The notes under the pieces: generated by a model
What the model was told of the DNA's origin: nothing
The model's database searches: none
The model's input: the letters and a program-made list of their open reading frames with translations, nothing else
Program-made: the position numbers and the translations under genes
Origin: Paenibacillus marchantiae
GTDB lineage: Bacteria > Bacillota > Bacilli > Paenibacillales > Paenibacillaceae
Reading direction: 5' to 3'
DNA length: 64,000 nt
Assembly (NCBI RefSeq): GCF_028771845.1
Contig: NZ_CP118270.1
Span: 5,394,001 to 5,458,000, forward strand
Shown here: piece after piece, positions 44,885 to 53,654 of the stretch
How positions within the stretch are numbered: position 1 is the first letter of the stretch
Layout of the letters: the number at the start of each line of letters is the position of its first letter

Positions 44885-45070
44885 TACCCGAAATTCATAC
44901 TGTTCTCGAAAGTATCTCCCGCCCATGATTTTAATGGATACTGGACTATACTCTTCTACCTGTCCCCCATAGTCAATGATGTGTTCGTGATCACCTAGGA
45001 CATGCCAGACAGAAACACGGACTTGCTGCGAAGAAATCCATATCTGTGGATAATATCTTATATGTATAAT
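44876..45070 (-). pseudogene. C-terminal gene fragment on the minus strand
   Basis: A 64-codon frame with coding-like composition, reading VRVSVWHVLGDHEHIIDYGG and ending GGRYFREQYEFRVQK-stop. It has no canonical start and an in-frame stop upstream. Probably a 5'-truncated remnant; family not recognised. Confidence 0.4.
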
Positions 45071-45333
45071 TCATCTCATCACCAAATCTACCAATTCGAC
45101 AAAAGACATGTACTTCCTACACAAAATAACTTATAAACCACAAATTCCATAATAATATTTGTTCATCCAACATTTAACAACAATATCATTTACAAATATA
45201 ACTTACATATGGTATATTTATCCATGGTTGGCCGACCTAATTATGTAAGAGGCTCTTCGACATCTTTAAGTTCAAATAACAACATAAAACAGAATCTACT
45301 TTATTGGTTCTAGTATATTTGGGAGGTTTGAAT
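45071..45333. other. AT-rich region before the secreted cargo protein
   Basis: About 260 bases with no gene seen. TTGGCCGACC and surrounding AT-rich DNA could hold the promoter of the next gene, but no clean -35/-10 pair is evident. Confidence 0.35.
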
Positions 45334-45801
45334 ATGAAAAGATTAAGAAAATTCTCTATTTCTGTTATGGCAACCGCTTGTTTATTGGCATTTGGTTCAA
45401 GTTCTGCACTCGCTAAAACCGGTTGGGCTGATACCTTTGAGACAGCAGAAGTGATGTACTCAAGTGTTAATCAGAATTCTGGATTTAGCGCAACACAGTA
45501 TTTAGATAGCATGAGTGATAATGATTATTATCTTGTAGACAACACAAATGGATCTTCTGTAATCTCATTTGGCGTTATTGCTACTCCGCCACCTAATTTC
45601 GATATTATTATGGGTGTAATTAAAATGGATGCAAGCGGTGCGATCCTGTCCATTCAAATGGATAACTGGAATGGGCCTGGATACGCTGAGGCAATTGGTA
45701 TGAGTGCTAAACCTGGTGAGAAAGTTTACTTCAGAATTATGGATAACGGGATCAATAACTACAACCAACCTTATACAATTCAATTTACAAAACACAGCTA
45801 A
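45334..45801 (+). CDS. Secreted protein, unknown function
   Basis: 155 residues with a typical signal peptide (MKRLRKFSISVMATACLLAF, cleavage near ALA about residue 28). The mature domain looks like a small beta-sandwich resembling the pre-peptidase C-terminal (PPC) type: DTFETAEVMYS, SDNDYYLVDN and PGEKVYFRI fit that pattern. The ATG at 45334 follows TGGGAGG; an upstream start is not needed. It is a likely prophage cargo (moron) gene with its own terminator. Confidence 0.7.
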   Translation: MKRLRKFSISVMATACLLAFGSSSALAKTGWADTFETAEVMYSSVNQNSGFSATQYLDSMSDNDYYLVDNTNGSSVISFGVIATPPPNFDIIMGVIKMDASGAILSIQMDNWNGPGYAEAIGMSAKPGEKVYFRIMDNGINNYNQPYTIQFTKHS

Positions 45802-45823
45802 ATAATATTATAGTAGATGTTCG

Positions 45824-45862
45824 AATGGCTCCCCCGCTTAATTTGCAGGAGGGCCATTTTTA
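45824..45862 (+). terminator. Terminator of the secreted cargo protein
   Basis: AATGGC-t-CCCcc ... GGaGGGCCATT stem followed by TTTT. Confidence 0.75.
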
Positions 45863-45880
45863 TATGTAGTATTTTGTCGG

Positions 45881-46006
45881 CGAGATGAGAACAGAGATAA
45901 ATTCAATTTGCGGATACCCCAGAGTCTGCACCAGCATTTGGTGGAGCGGGCCGCTGCGGAAGATGTGTCGTTAAATCAGTATTGCCTGTACAAATTGAGT
46001 AGATAA
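45881..46006 (+). pseudogene. HicB-type antitoxin C-terminal remnant
   Basis: The frame reads KFNLRIPQSLHQHL, VERAAAEDVS and LNQYCLYKLSR-stop, the ribbon-helix-helix C-terminus of HicB antitoxins. The N-terminal RNase H-like part and the HicA toxin gene are missing, and no start is present, so it is a 5'-truncated remnant. Confidence 0.7.
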
Positions 46007-46055
46007 ACCAAAAGAGCCCTGAAAACCATTGAAGGTTAACAGGGCTCTTTTGGTT
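46006..46055. terminator. Bidirectional terminator after the HicB remnant
   Basis: AACCAAAAGAGCCCT ... AGGGCTCTTTTGGTT stem (15 bp) with a nested ACC/GGT pair. Confidence 0.85.
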
Positions 46056-46137
46056 ATCAACAATATATATTCAGAGATCTAATTCTGTTTCTATTTTTTC
46101 GACCAAATCAATACCTAATTTTGTAGGGATAATGTTA

Positions 46138-46678
46138 TCAACTCGTTATCTGATCTTCTGATTTCTCCACTGTCCAAAAGATACTCAAGTGCCAAACGTT
46201 TCTCAAGATGAAAACTGTCATATTCATTTTGAGTATAGAGTATTTATATTTCAGGGTAGTATTTGGTGAGAAATACGATAAGTAAATATCATTAAGTAGT
46301 AAACTCCTAAGCTGTTGCCGTTCTCCAAACTCCAATACGTAACCCAATTCTGTGTTATCAACTATATTTCTCAATAGATAGTACTTAGATATTGCCTGTG
46401 AGTCTTCCCAAATATGCTCTGGATCAAAGAACTCACTATAGACTTGGGCGTAATACTCTTTCATTACATACTTTTTTAAAAACCACTCAAGAAATTTTCT
46501 CTTCTGGATCGAATCTGATTCGTTAAGCTGGCTTTCAATATCATTAACACTGCACTGAATAGCAATTTTATCATAATCAAAATATACTTGTTAGACATTG
46601 CTCCCTCAGGGATTGGAAGATTTAATTCAATACATACCATCCATATTTGAAACATTACAATATTGATTTTTGGTATTA
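46138..46678 (-). pseudogene. 3' part of a gene split by the IS element, with frameshift
   Basis: Two frames join. The first reads IPKINIVMFQIW to LPIPEGAMSNKY. After a shift near 46585 the second reads YFDYDKIAIQCSVNDIESQL and continues through KKYVMKEYYAQVYSEFFDPEH to a stop at 46138. The upstream end is cut by the IS boundary at 46679. Function not recognised. Confidence 0.55.
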
Positions 46679-47933
46679 TCCCCTCAAGGTAGACAGTGAA
46701 AAAAGAGGTCATGTTAAAATGAACTCAACACTGAAAACCGGAGGGGATTTTTGCTATGCCAGCTAAAAAAGGCCAAACCTTTAATCAATATAGTGAAGAA
46801 ACGAAGTAAGAGGCTGTTCGTCTGAGATTGGAAGAAGGTTGGACATACAGTCGGATCATGGAGAAGTTTGGTATTAAGAGTGAGAGCCAGATTATTACCT
46901 GGGTACGGAAAAGCCAAAATGGAGAGAGTTTTGAGGATTACCCTGGACGTTGGACAAAGAAGCATTTTAGCAGTGCAGAAGAAGAAAATGCCTATCTGAA
47001 AGCGCAGGTAGAATATCTAAAAAAGCTCAATCCGAATTTGCACGGAGAGGGAAGCTGGATTTCGAAACCCGGTGCCAGTCCGTTCGAGAAATAAGCGAGT
47101 GGGCACCTGTGGTTTGGTTGTGTAAAATGGCTGAAATTTCTCGTGCAGGTTACTACAAATGGAAGAAGAATATCGTCCTCAGAGAGAAACGGGCAGATCG
47201 GGATGCGGATCTAAAAGCACATATTTTAGGCATTCACCGACTTCGTCCTTATTTTGGCTACAAACGTATGCGAACTGCGTTAGGAAAGGAAGGCCTCGTG
47301 GTGAATCACAAAAAGGTACGCCGCTTAATGAGAGAACTCCAGATTCGTTCCGTGATTCGCAAGAAACGTCCATTTGCTGGCCGGAAACCGTCCGTTCTGT
47401 TCCGTAATGTCTTAAATAGAGAATTCTCGGCGGCAGCTCCTCTGCAGAAGCTCGTGACGGATATTACGTATGTCCGGATGATTTTGCTTATCTCTCGGTT
47501 GTGATGGATCTATACAACAACGAGATTGTAGCTTGTGAACTCTCCGAGCGAAATGATTTAAACTCGTTATGGACACGGTGAAGAAACTGAAATGTGGACC
47601 TACCTTGCTCCATTCCGACCAGGGGTTCCAGTATACAACACAGAGCTATGCCAAGTTGCTTGAAGAGAAGAAGCTAACAGGAAGCCATTCTCGGCGTGGG
47701 AACTGCTATGACAATGCATGTATTGAGTCGTTCTTCTCCCACTTAAAGACGGAGAAGTTGTATTTGGAGAAGCCTTAGAATCTGGAGCAAGCAAGGAACC
47801 AAATTACAGAGTATATTTTGTTTTACAACAAGGAACGTTTCAAAAACAAACTCGGCGACCTCTCCCCGATTGAATTCAGGGAAAAAGTCGCCGCTTAATG
47901 GAATTTCTCTTTTTTATTGTCTACTTCACGGGA
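46679..47933 (+). mobile_element. IS3-family insertion sequence, inactive
   Basis: About 1255 bp bounded by imperfect inverted repeats: left TCCCCTCAAGGTAGACAGTG, right (complement) TCCCGTGAAGTAGACAATAA, both continuing into AAAAAGAG. It has the two-frame orfA/orfB layout of IS3 elements. No clean target-site duplication is visible. It lies inside a minus-strand gene of the prophage. Confidence 0.8.
46756..47898 (+). pseudogene. IS3-family transposase (orfA and orfB), broken
   Basis: orfA (46756-47093) encodes a helix-turn-helix (LEEGWTYSRIMEKFGIKSES) and coiled-coil region but has TAA after 17 codons (TK-stop-EAV). orfB carries the HTH_21 region (RPYFGYKRMRTAL) and the DDE core: DITYV, HSDQGFQYT and NCYDNACIESFF. 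It is broken by a frameshift near 47478, at least one more break near 47565, and TAG after LEKP. The final NKLGDLSPIEF region is normal. Not functional. Confidence 0.85.
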
Positions 47934-48092
47934 CTATGACCAGTATCTATTAATTGCCTCTTCTTTTTTCTTTAATTTATCTCTTTTTGATATTATTAAA
48001 TTATTTACCAGTTGACCCCCAATAGCACCAGTTAAAAGGGGTCCGAATACTGCAGAATATGAATTGAAGAAATTTGCTAAATCAGTTATCAC
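47934..48092 (-). pseudogene. 5' part of the gene split by the IS element
   Basis: Begins at GTG (48092, six bases after GGAGG) and reads ITDLANFFNSYSAVFGPLLT with a membrane-helix-like start, then a Lys-rich stretch ending AINRYWS. Its stop codon lies at the IS edge, so the original gene probably continued into the fragment at 46138-46678. Confidence 0.5.
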
Positions 48093-48187
48093 AACCATCC
48101 TCCAAGTTTTCTCAATTCTTCTATGTAAATATTCAAATCATTAAATAAGGACTCGACCAGTTATGCCAGTAGAGTCCTTTTTACCGA

Positions 48188-48469
48188 TTACTTCGGATGT
48201 ATTAAATTCAATTTAAGTTGCGGACTCACGGGGAGGGGGACTATGCCTGCAGTATAACTGACTATCATAGCCCAAATTGTTTCGAGCATAACAGACCAAT
48301 ATGTTTTCATTTTAGAGATTCCTTTATTCATAGGCATCTCCCCCTTTTCAGTTAGTTTTATACTTGCGTATCTTACGATACTTAGAAGCATAACAACCAA
48401 AAGGGCTATGATTACTGCACACAAGACGGTTGGCAGTCCCGCTACACCAGAGACCATCGTCCCCGTCAA
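48188..48469 (-). CDS. Small two-helix membrane protein of the lysis region
   Basis: 93 residues with two hydrophobic segments (about 11-36 and 58-76). A second, better ribosome binding site (GGGGGAG) precedes an internal ATG at 48331 that would give a 47-residue, one-helix product starting MNKGISKMKTYW. It lies downstream of the amidase in a lysis cassette, so a holin-like role is possible. There is no family match. Confidence 0.45.
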   Translation of the reverse strand: MTGTMVSGVAGLPTVLCAVIIALLVVMLLSIVRYASIKLTEKGEMPMNKGISKMKTYWSVMLETIWAMIVSYTAGIVPLPVSPQLKLNLIHPK

Positions 48470-48573
48470 TCTACAACTAATAGTCCCCGCTAGCTATTGT
48501 CAGTGGGGACACATGCCGATTCTTTCGGATTTTAATTCATAGTACCATAATTATCCTCTTTGATCAAAGTATT

Positions 48574-49273
48574 TCAACAACAACTGACCACGGTCCCAAG
48601 CTCCTCGCGTGCAACCGCTGCACCTGGACGCGTACCATCGAAGAAACCCTTCTCCGTTACTTCCTTCCAAGTTGTCTCAGCCCACTTACTTGGCACTTTA
48701 ATGTCTCTTTCCTGAATCACCGGCTTGTCCGCCTTCGTTTTGGTCAGCCCCAAGTATGCAGAAATCCCTTGGACATGACCTTCAATAATCGCATCGATCA
48801 CAGCGGCCTGCTTGAGTCGATCTGCGTCAGCTACCACATCGACAAACAGGTTTTCTGTCAGAACTGCCGGCATATTGGATTCACGAACCATGTGAAGTTT
48901 CTTCGCCTTCTGTCCACGATCTGTGCCGCCTAGCTTGCTCATGATAGCCTTGTGCAAAGCTTCCTGCAGTTTGATGCTTCCCTGAGATGCTAACGTGTAA
49001 CGGAACGTCTCAAAGCCACCCTTTCCACCGCCAGCATTACAGTGAATGGATACCAGGATGTCAGCACCTGCAGCGTTCGCCTTGTTCGTCCGCTCCTTCA
49101 GCTCCAGGAATACATCTGTGGATCTCGACAAAATCACCTGTACATCCTGCTGCTCCCAGGCAGGCCTTGATACCAAGCGACACTTTCAGCGCGATATCCT
49201 TTTCAAGAAGTCCGTTAGCCACTGCTCCCGGATCCTTGCCCCCATGACCTGCATCAATCCAAACTTTAAACAT
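48574..49273 (-). pseudogene. N-acetylmuramoyl-L-alanine amidase (endolysin), frameshifted
   Basis: The start MFKVWIDAGHGGKDPGAV has the zinc-binding His of Amidase_3 domains. The frame then breaks at a GGG run near 49163; one base fewer restores EQQDVQVILSRSTDVFLELK and VSIHCNAGG, with the catalytic Glu in VLTENLFV. A short C-terminal linker (WAETTWKEVTEKGFFDGTRP) resembles SLH-like wall-binding ends. It would cut the amide bond of peptidoglycan at lysis, but is inactive as it stands. Confidence 0.85.
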
Positions 49274-49541
49274 TTTCCTCAACCCCTTTCTTAGTCTGTT
49301 TAATAAGCTGATTGCCAAACACCGCCACGGCGCCAACCAGAATGCCCTGTACTACGCTATCAACCGCCAGCCCGAGCATTAGGATTGAAAACAAAATTGC
49401 AACGCCAGTAACGATGTAAATAATAGTTCAGTCCGGTATCCGTGGAGTCTTCTTCAGCACATACCCGATCACCCAGCAGGCCGCCCATACGATCAGCAGC
49501 CTGCCATCAATTAAACCTTGAATAATGTCCCATTCCTCACT
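49266..49541 (-). pseudogene. Phage holin, interrupted by an in-frame TGA
   Basis: The frame reads EEWDIIQGLIDGRLLIVWAA and GYVLKKTPRIPD, then TGA, then TIIYIVTGVAILFSILMLGL and VQGILVGAVAVFGNQL, ending QTKKGVEENV. TGG (Trp) to TGA explains the stop. Three hydrophobic segments fit a holin. Its end overlaps the region just before the amidase ATG. Confidence 0.75.
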
Positions 49542-49906
49542 ACATCCCCCCCTAACTTGATTCCGGCCCAAACAGCCGCAATAAGAAGACCAGTTATTAC
49601 AGTTAATACTGCACCGTACACCGTACGTTTCAACCATATTTGATCCGCGTCATGCTTATCTAATCGTGACAATGCATCCGCTGCATTACGCTTGGCGTCA
49701 TGAGCAACGTCAGCGACCTTCTTCAGCTCCGCTTCGACCTCAACAATACGAATGGCCATCTGCTGTGCCGTCTGCAGTGCTTCTTTGGAAATTTCTCTGA
49801 CCTATGCCAATCCTGGAGCCAAAGCAGCCAAAGGTTTCAATGCTTCCTCAATCTGGGCCAGTTGGACCTTCAAATCCACAATCGTATTCACATCCTGCAC
49901 CTGCAT
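49511..49906 (-). pseudogene. XhlA-like cell-lysis protein, interrupted by TAG
   Basis: From ATG at 49906 the frame reads MQVQDVNTIVDLKVQLAQIE, with a TAG (49801-49803) after LAPGLA. It then continues VREISKEALQTAQQ and coiled-coil EVEAELKKVADVAHDAKR with a C-terminal membrane helix (AVLTVITGLLIAAVWAGI). CAG to TAG explains the stop. Shape and place before the holin match XhlA. Confidence 0.75.
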
Positions 49907-50164
49907 GTCATTCACACCTCCTGGTATGGCTTCCATACGCCAATCCCCCGTCTCTATCTGAATATGGAAAAGCCCCCTGACCACTCCAGAGGGCTTGTAT
50001 AGTACATATTGCTAAGTGAGTTTAATCCTGAATTAACTCCTGTCTCCCCTGATCCTCTAGGTACTGATACTATTCTCTCTTCTTGAAGGTCTGGTTTCTT
50101 TCAGATATTACATACCTATATGTGAACGCACCCTCTATGGTTCGTTATCCCATATAAGCACCCA

Positions 50165-50360
50165 TTACAACGCACCTCCCATAATCAAGCTATCCATAGC
50201 CTTTTTGATGATGAGCTGCCACTCATCTAATTTCGTCAGCAATAGGGACTTAACTGTTTGTTAGGAGTTCATTTTCACCAGGGGTTTCCTGGGTCGGTGA
50301 ATTTGTGATGATCAGCACCATTGCCTGGTCCTTTGCTGGCACGTGCTTGATTAAAATCAA
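50165..50360 (-). pseudogene. Small phage protein, frameshifted
   Basis: A TTG start at 50360 (8 bases after AAGGAGG) gives a 36-residue frame (MILIKHVPAKDQAMVLIITN and onward). A one-base shift continues it as SLLLTKLDEWQLIIKKAMDS before a stop at 50165. It sits between the tail gene and the XhlA-like gene. Function unknown. Confidence 0.45.
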
Positions 50361-50374
50361 TGCTGTGTCCTCCT

Positions 50375-51493
50375 TTATACTTGAGTCATGTAGGTGTCCG
50401 GGAAGTTGATCAGGGAGCGACTTAGGTATGAGTTTGTGCCTGAAACCACTGCAGTGTGTATCAGTTTTAACGTGTTCATGTCCTGACCCGCTTGCATGTT
50501 AGTCCACCCGCTGTTTCGAATGGTTCTATCGGTTTGGGTGTAATAGGAATACCGATAACGGCGGTTCGCTGGTTCAATCACTAAGGTCAAAATATAAGTC
50601 AGAACGGACTGACCAGAACCTGACGAATACGCTTGACCTACGGAAACCGCGCTGTTAGCGGCATCCGCTATGGTAAGACCACTGAACGTTGTATTGTCCG
50701 ATGATAGGGATGAGTTACCTGTCATTGCTTCTAAGACCATACCTGTGCTGGATGAAAAGATGGTTACTTTATTTGTGGGTATATCGGCTACCATGTTTTT
50801 GACAGATGCGCCATTGGTTGTACCGTTTACACCGATACTAGAAGCGAACTGTTGAAGTAGACCAGGAACCAGCGTTCCAGCGACACCAAATATATTAATA
50901 CCTTTGAGGATATTCTCGGCGACCAGATCGGCGTCACCCATTACCGTGATGGCGCTACTGTAGTACCCGGCTGCTTTCGCTTGATTAGCAGTACCGGGCG
51001 TCACAGTTCCTCCTGCACCTCGGTTCGCCATTGTTCCAGTCAATCCATTTGCTGAAGTGTTACTAAATGTTGCTCCTGACAGCACTTGTGCCCCAGTAGC
51101 GTTCCCTGTTGCTCGGATTACTGTTTTAATCTTGGGTATGAGCTGCGCCCATGTTTCGGATGTGGATGCCGTTACTCCTATGGAGTTGAGAGCGGCAACC
51201 ACTTCCGCTTTCCGCTCAACTCCAGATTGAAAAGCCAGTCCTACCGCTTTCTCAGTAGCAGCAACCTCTTCCCTATCGCCGTCTGTTTTGCTCGATAACT
51301 GGACCTGCCCTTTCTGAGTTAAGGACGCGTCTGGAATATCCATCTGGTTGACTAATTGGCGAAGCTCTTCTACATCTTCCCGCGTTGCAACACCCTCATC
51401 GATCTTCTCAAAGATCGCATTGATTCCTACACGGCTTACACTTTCATTCCCCAAAGGCAGGGGCAGTTTTAAACGATTTGTTTCAATTGGCAT
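50375..51493 (-). CDS. Phage tail fibre-like protein
   Basis: 372 residues from ATG 51493 (GGAGGAATTAATC upstream; an ATG five codons earlier lies in the ribosome binding site). The N-terminus MPIETNRLKLPLPLG and the repeat ASLTQKGQVQLSSKTDG/EEVAATEKAV occur in phage tail-fibre proteins. The middle is Gly/Thr/Ser-rich (about 140-230, GTLVPGLLQQF). It appears intact. It presumably contacted the host surface. Confidence 0.75.
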   Translation of the reverse strand: MPIETNRLKLPLPLGNESVSRVGINAIFEKIDEGVATREDVEELRQLVNQMDIPDASLTQKGQVQLSSKTDGDREEVAATEKAVGLAFQSGVERKAEVVAALNSIGVTASTSETWAQLIPKIKTVIRATGNATGAQVLSGATFSNTSANGLTGTMANRGAGGTVTPGTANQAKAAGYYSSAITVMGDADLVAENILKGINIFGVAGTLVPGLLQQFASSIGVNGTTNGASVKNMVADIPTNKVTIFSSSTGMVLEAMTGNSSLSSDNTTFSGLTIADAANSAVSVGQAYSSGSGQSVLTYILTLVIEPANRRYRYSYYTQTDRTIRNSGWTNMQAGQDMNTLKLIHTAVVSGTNSYLSRSLINFPDTYMTQV

Positions 51494-51601
51494 GATTAAT
51501 TCCTCCATTTTGTTGTTATTAGGTCTATACGATTTAGTTCATAGGTTGTTAAATGGTCTGAAAAAGGGCATAAAAATAGCGCTCCGATTTCGGAACGCCT
51601 G

Positions 51602-51733
51602 TTACACGATATTGCCGTTTTGGTCCATGTCTTCAGCCTGCAAAGCCGCTGCCACTTGATCACGGCTGTCTGCTGGTACTTTCTCCAGCTTAATCAAGCC
51701 TTTATGGATCATCATCACGTATACAACTAACAT
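51602..51733 (-). CDS. Small phage protein of the CD1375/XkdX-like type
   Basis: 43 residues (MLVVYVMMIHKGLIKLEKVP and onward) with strong ribosome binding site GGGGAGG six bases before the ATG. Tiny proteins of this pattern sit beside tail-fibre genes in Bacillales phages. Function unknown. Confidence 0.55.
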   Translation of the reverse strand: MLVVYVMMIHKGLIKLEKVPADSRDQVAAALQAEDMDQNGNIV

Positions 51734-51788
51734 TATCTCACCTCCCCTCATGAGTGCTACAGCCCAGCGGATCAGTAGACTTGCAAGC

Positions 51789-52130
51789 CTAACCTTCATC
51801 AGGCGACACCACACTCAGCACAAGCATGTGCAGCTCCATAAGTGCCAGTTGGTTCGCATTGCTTTCCTCGGCCAGTTGCTTGTTTAGTGCTTCCTATGCC
51901 GCAAGTCTACGTTCCAACTCAACGTAATCTGCCGGACGACTGGCATGGTCCGCTTCTTCCTTGAGCGCCTGATCCAGAACCGGCACGCCATCCTTTAAAC
52001 GGTAATAGCCTGCGTTAATACCTACGGGCAAAAATGTATTCTCAAGCTCTGCTTCTGTATATCCCTCATGTTGATAGGTGATTACGTCACGGATAATGTC
52101 TCCATCAAGCTGAAAATAAAATTTCGTCAT
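51789..52130 (-). pseudogene. Phage tail-region protein, interrupted by TAG
   Basis: 78 codons (MTKFYFQLDGDIIRDVITYQ ... ELERRLAA) end in TAG at 51894-51896. The frame then continues EALNKQLAEESNANQLALME to a stop at 51789. CAG to TAG explains it. Full length would be 113 residues with a C-terminal coiled coil. Confidence 0.6.
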
Positions 52131-52137
52131 AAAATCG

Positions 52138-53365
52138 TTACCTCCATATCGTCATAATCTCTTTTGATTCTCCTCGGTTCCCGCTTTCCAGCGCATATCC
52201 TACGCCAGTCATATATTTTGCCAAGCCAGCAACTGCATTTGTACTTTTCCTGACGTAGTCGTAGTTACCGCTATACACGGTTAGGTACAGCACTCCCGGG
52301 TGCCTACAGCTAATAACTCTCCGTTACCAGTAGCAGACAAGCCGTTGCCAGTCCCGGGCAAGCCTATAATATCAGATTGTTTCACGAGTTCCTTGTTTAC
52401 AAGTCGATACAGAATAACGTAAGGAGCATTAGCAATACCTGCAGCCAAATAAACGGTGTCATCGACGTTTATAAACTCTACACTATAAACTGTTGTACTC
52501 GGTACTGTGTAGGTCAAGTCAGCTTTAGTAAATACATCACCATTTCGACTATACAAAATCAAATTATTCGGAGCAGTGCTGCTGCTCCCTAGAGCTAAAA
52601 TATTTCCGTCTCTGCTAAAGGCAACTGAATTACCTATGTATGATGGCAAAGTGGTGGGATTAGCTAATTTGGTAAATGTATCAGCTGTTCGCTTATAGAT
52701 AGAAAGATAAGGTGATGAGAAATGAGTGACTGCCAAGTACGTTCCATCTGTGCTGAAAGCTAACGACCGACCTGAGGACGTCGGTAATGTCGCAGGATTG
52801 GCTAATTTGGTAAAAACGTCACCCGATCTCTTGTAGATAGTAACGAATGGCGACGCGGTATGAGCAACCACCAGATAATTTCCGTCTGGACTGAAAGTTG
52901 CGCTATTTGCACTCCCATTTGGCTTAACATCTGGATCGGGCAACTTGATTAAGGACTTACCTACACGTTTATATATAGAGAGATAGGGAGCTGTTTGGAA
53001 AGGACAAGCAAGATATTGACCACCAGGACTCCAAGACAGTTTATATACAGCATTCATCGGTCGCTCCGATATAGTTACATCTAGCTCAAACGTTTTCGAC
53101 ATATACACCGGGTCATTAGCCGCGATACTCTCCGCGTATGTCCGCGATACCTTCTGTTAGCCGTTAATCACCGTAGACGTTTCGATGGTTTCAATGCCAT
53201 CTGCGAGATGCTGGAATGAATGCGGGGAAGTCCCTGCTACCGTTCCCCTTTTGACGATGACGGCGGTTTTGACAAGCTCTTTCCCCTCATCGACATGTGT
53301 AAAAACCTCGTTGAGCGCATCAACCAGTTTGTCCTTTTCCGTTGTCTGTAGTTCGGCAAGATTTG
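52138..53365 (-). pseudogene. Tail protein with beta-propeller-like repeats, broken
   Basis: The upstream part reads RTNLAELQTTEKDKLVDALN and continues through VAGTSPHSFQHLADGIETIE, a phage tail N-terminus. It has TAA at 53157-53159 (NG-stop-QKV). The rest (52281-53108) has five to six WD40/YncE-like repeats (FSPDGNYLVVAH, FSTDGTYLAVTH, FSRDGNILALGS). A frameshift near the CCCGGG at 52308 hides the end, HPGVLYLTVYSGNYDYVR. Its 5' end is fused to the integrase stub by deletion. Confidence 0.75.
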
Positions 53366-53532
53366 TTCGAGAACGGCTTGGTCATGGAAGTGTGCAAATC
53401 ACCTCTGATATATATGCTCACATCTCCAAAAAGTTAGAGCAACGCAATATTGAGAAGTATGAACAGTATATCGCCAACATTCTTGGTTCGAAAAATCAAA
53501 ATGGGGGACGTTTGGGGGACACTCCTCAATAG
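53362..53532 (+). pseudogene. int: Tyrosine integrase C-terminal stub
   Basis: The frame reads RERLGHGSVQITSDIYAHIS, the end of a phage tyrosine recombinase with the nucleophile Tyr in DIYAH and the LGH motif, and ends NGGRLGDTPQ-stop. The upstream 90% is missing, replaced by the tail-gene sequence. It lies next to the right attachment repeat, the normal place for an integrase. Confidence 0.8.
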
Positions 53533-53602
53533 AAGTATAATCCCCATTCAAACGTCCCCCATTTAAATCCTCAAAAAACCCCAAAGGTATAAGGTTTATT
53601 CA

Positions 53603-53654
53603 ATTAGTACAACGTGATATATTGATCGCGTTCCCATTGGTGGACTTGTGTACG
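53603..53654. repeat. Right attachment repeat (functional glnA 3' end)
   Basis: The copy that includes the glnA stop (TAA at 53604-53606). Thirty-seven bases are identical to 43001-43037, then 15 more after one skipped base. Confidence 0.88.

Larger units (their letters stand above)
43001..53654. mobile_element. Decayed, internally deleted prophage in the 3' end of glnA
   Basis: Bounded by direct repeats of the glnA 3' end. Contents from right to left: tyrosine-integrase C-terminal stub, tail genes, small phage proteins, XhlA-like protein, holin, amidase, then cargo and remnants including an IS3-type element and a HicB stub. Head, packaging, replication and repressor genes are absent. Many genes have nonsense or frameshift mutations. 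The insertion leaves glnA intact. Confidence 0.85.

Noticed and set aside
48188..48331. An AgrD-type cyclic peptide precursor
   Set aside because: The 47-residue product has an AgrD-like amphipathic start but no Cys or Ser ring motif and no AgrB-like gene in the right place.
46756..53159. Stop-codon reassignment (amber or opal read-through) in the prophage
   Set aside because: All three stop codons occur prematurely, frameshifts are also present, and intact prophage genes end at ordinary stops, so decay explains the pattern better.
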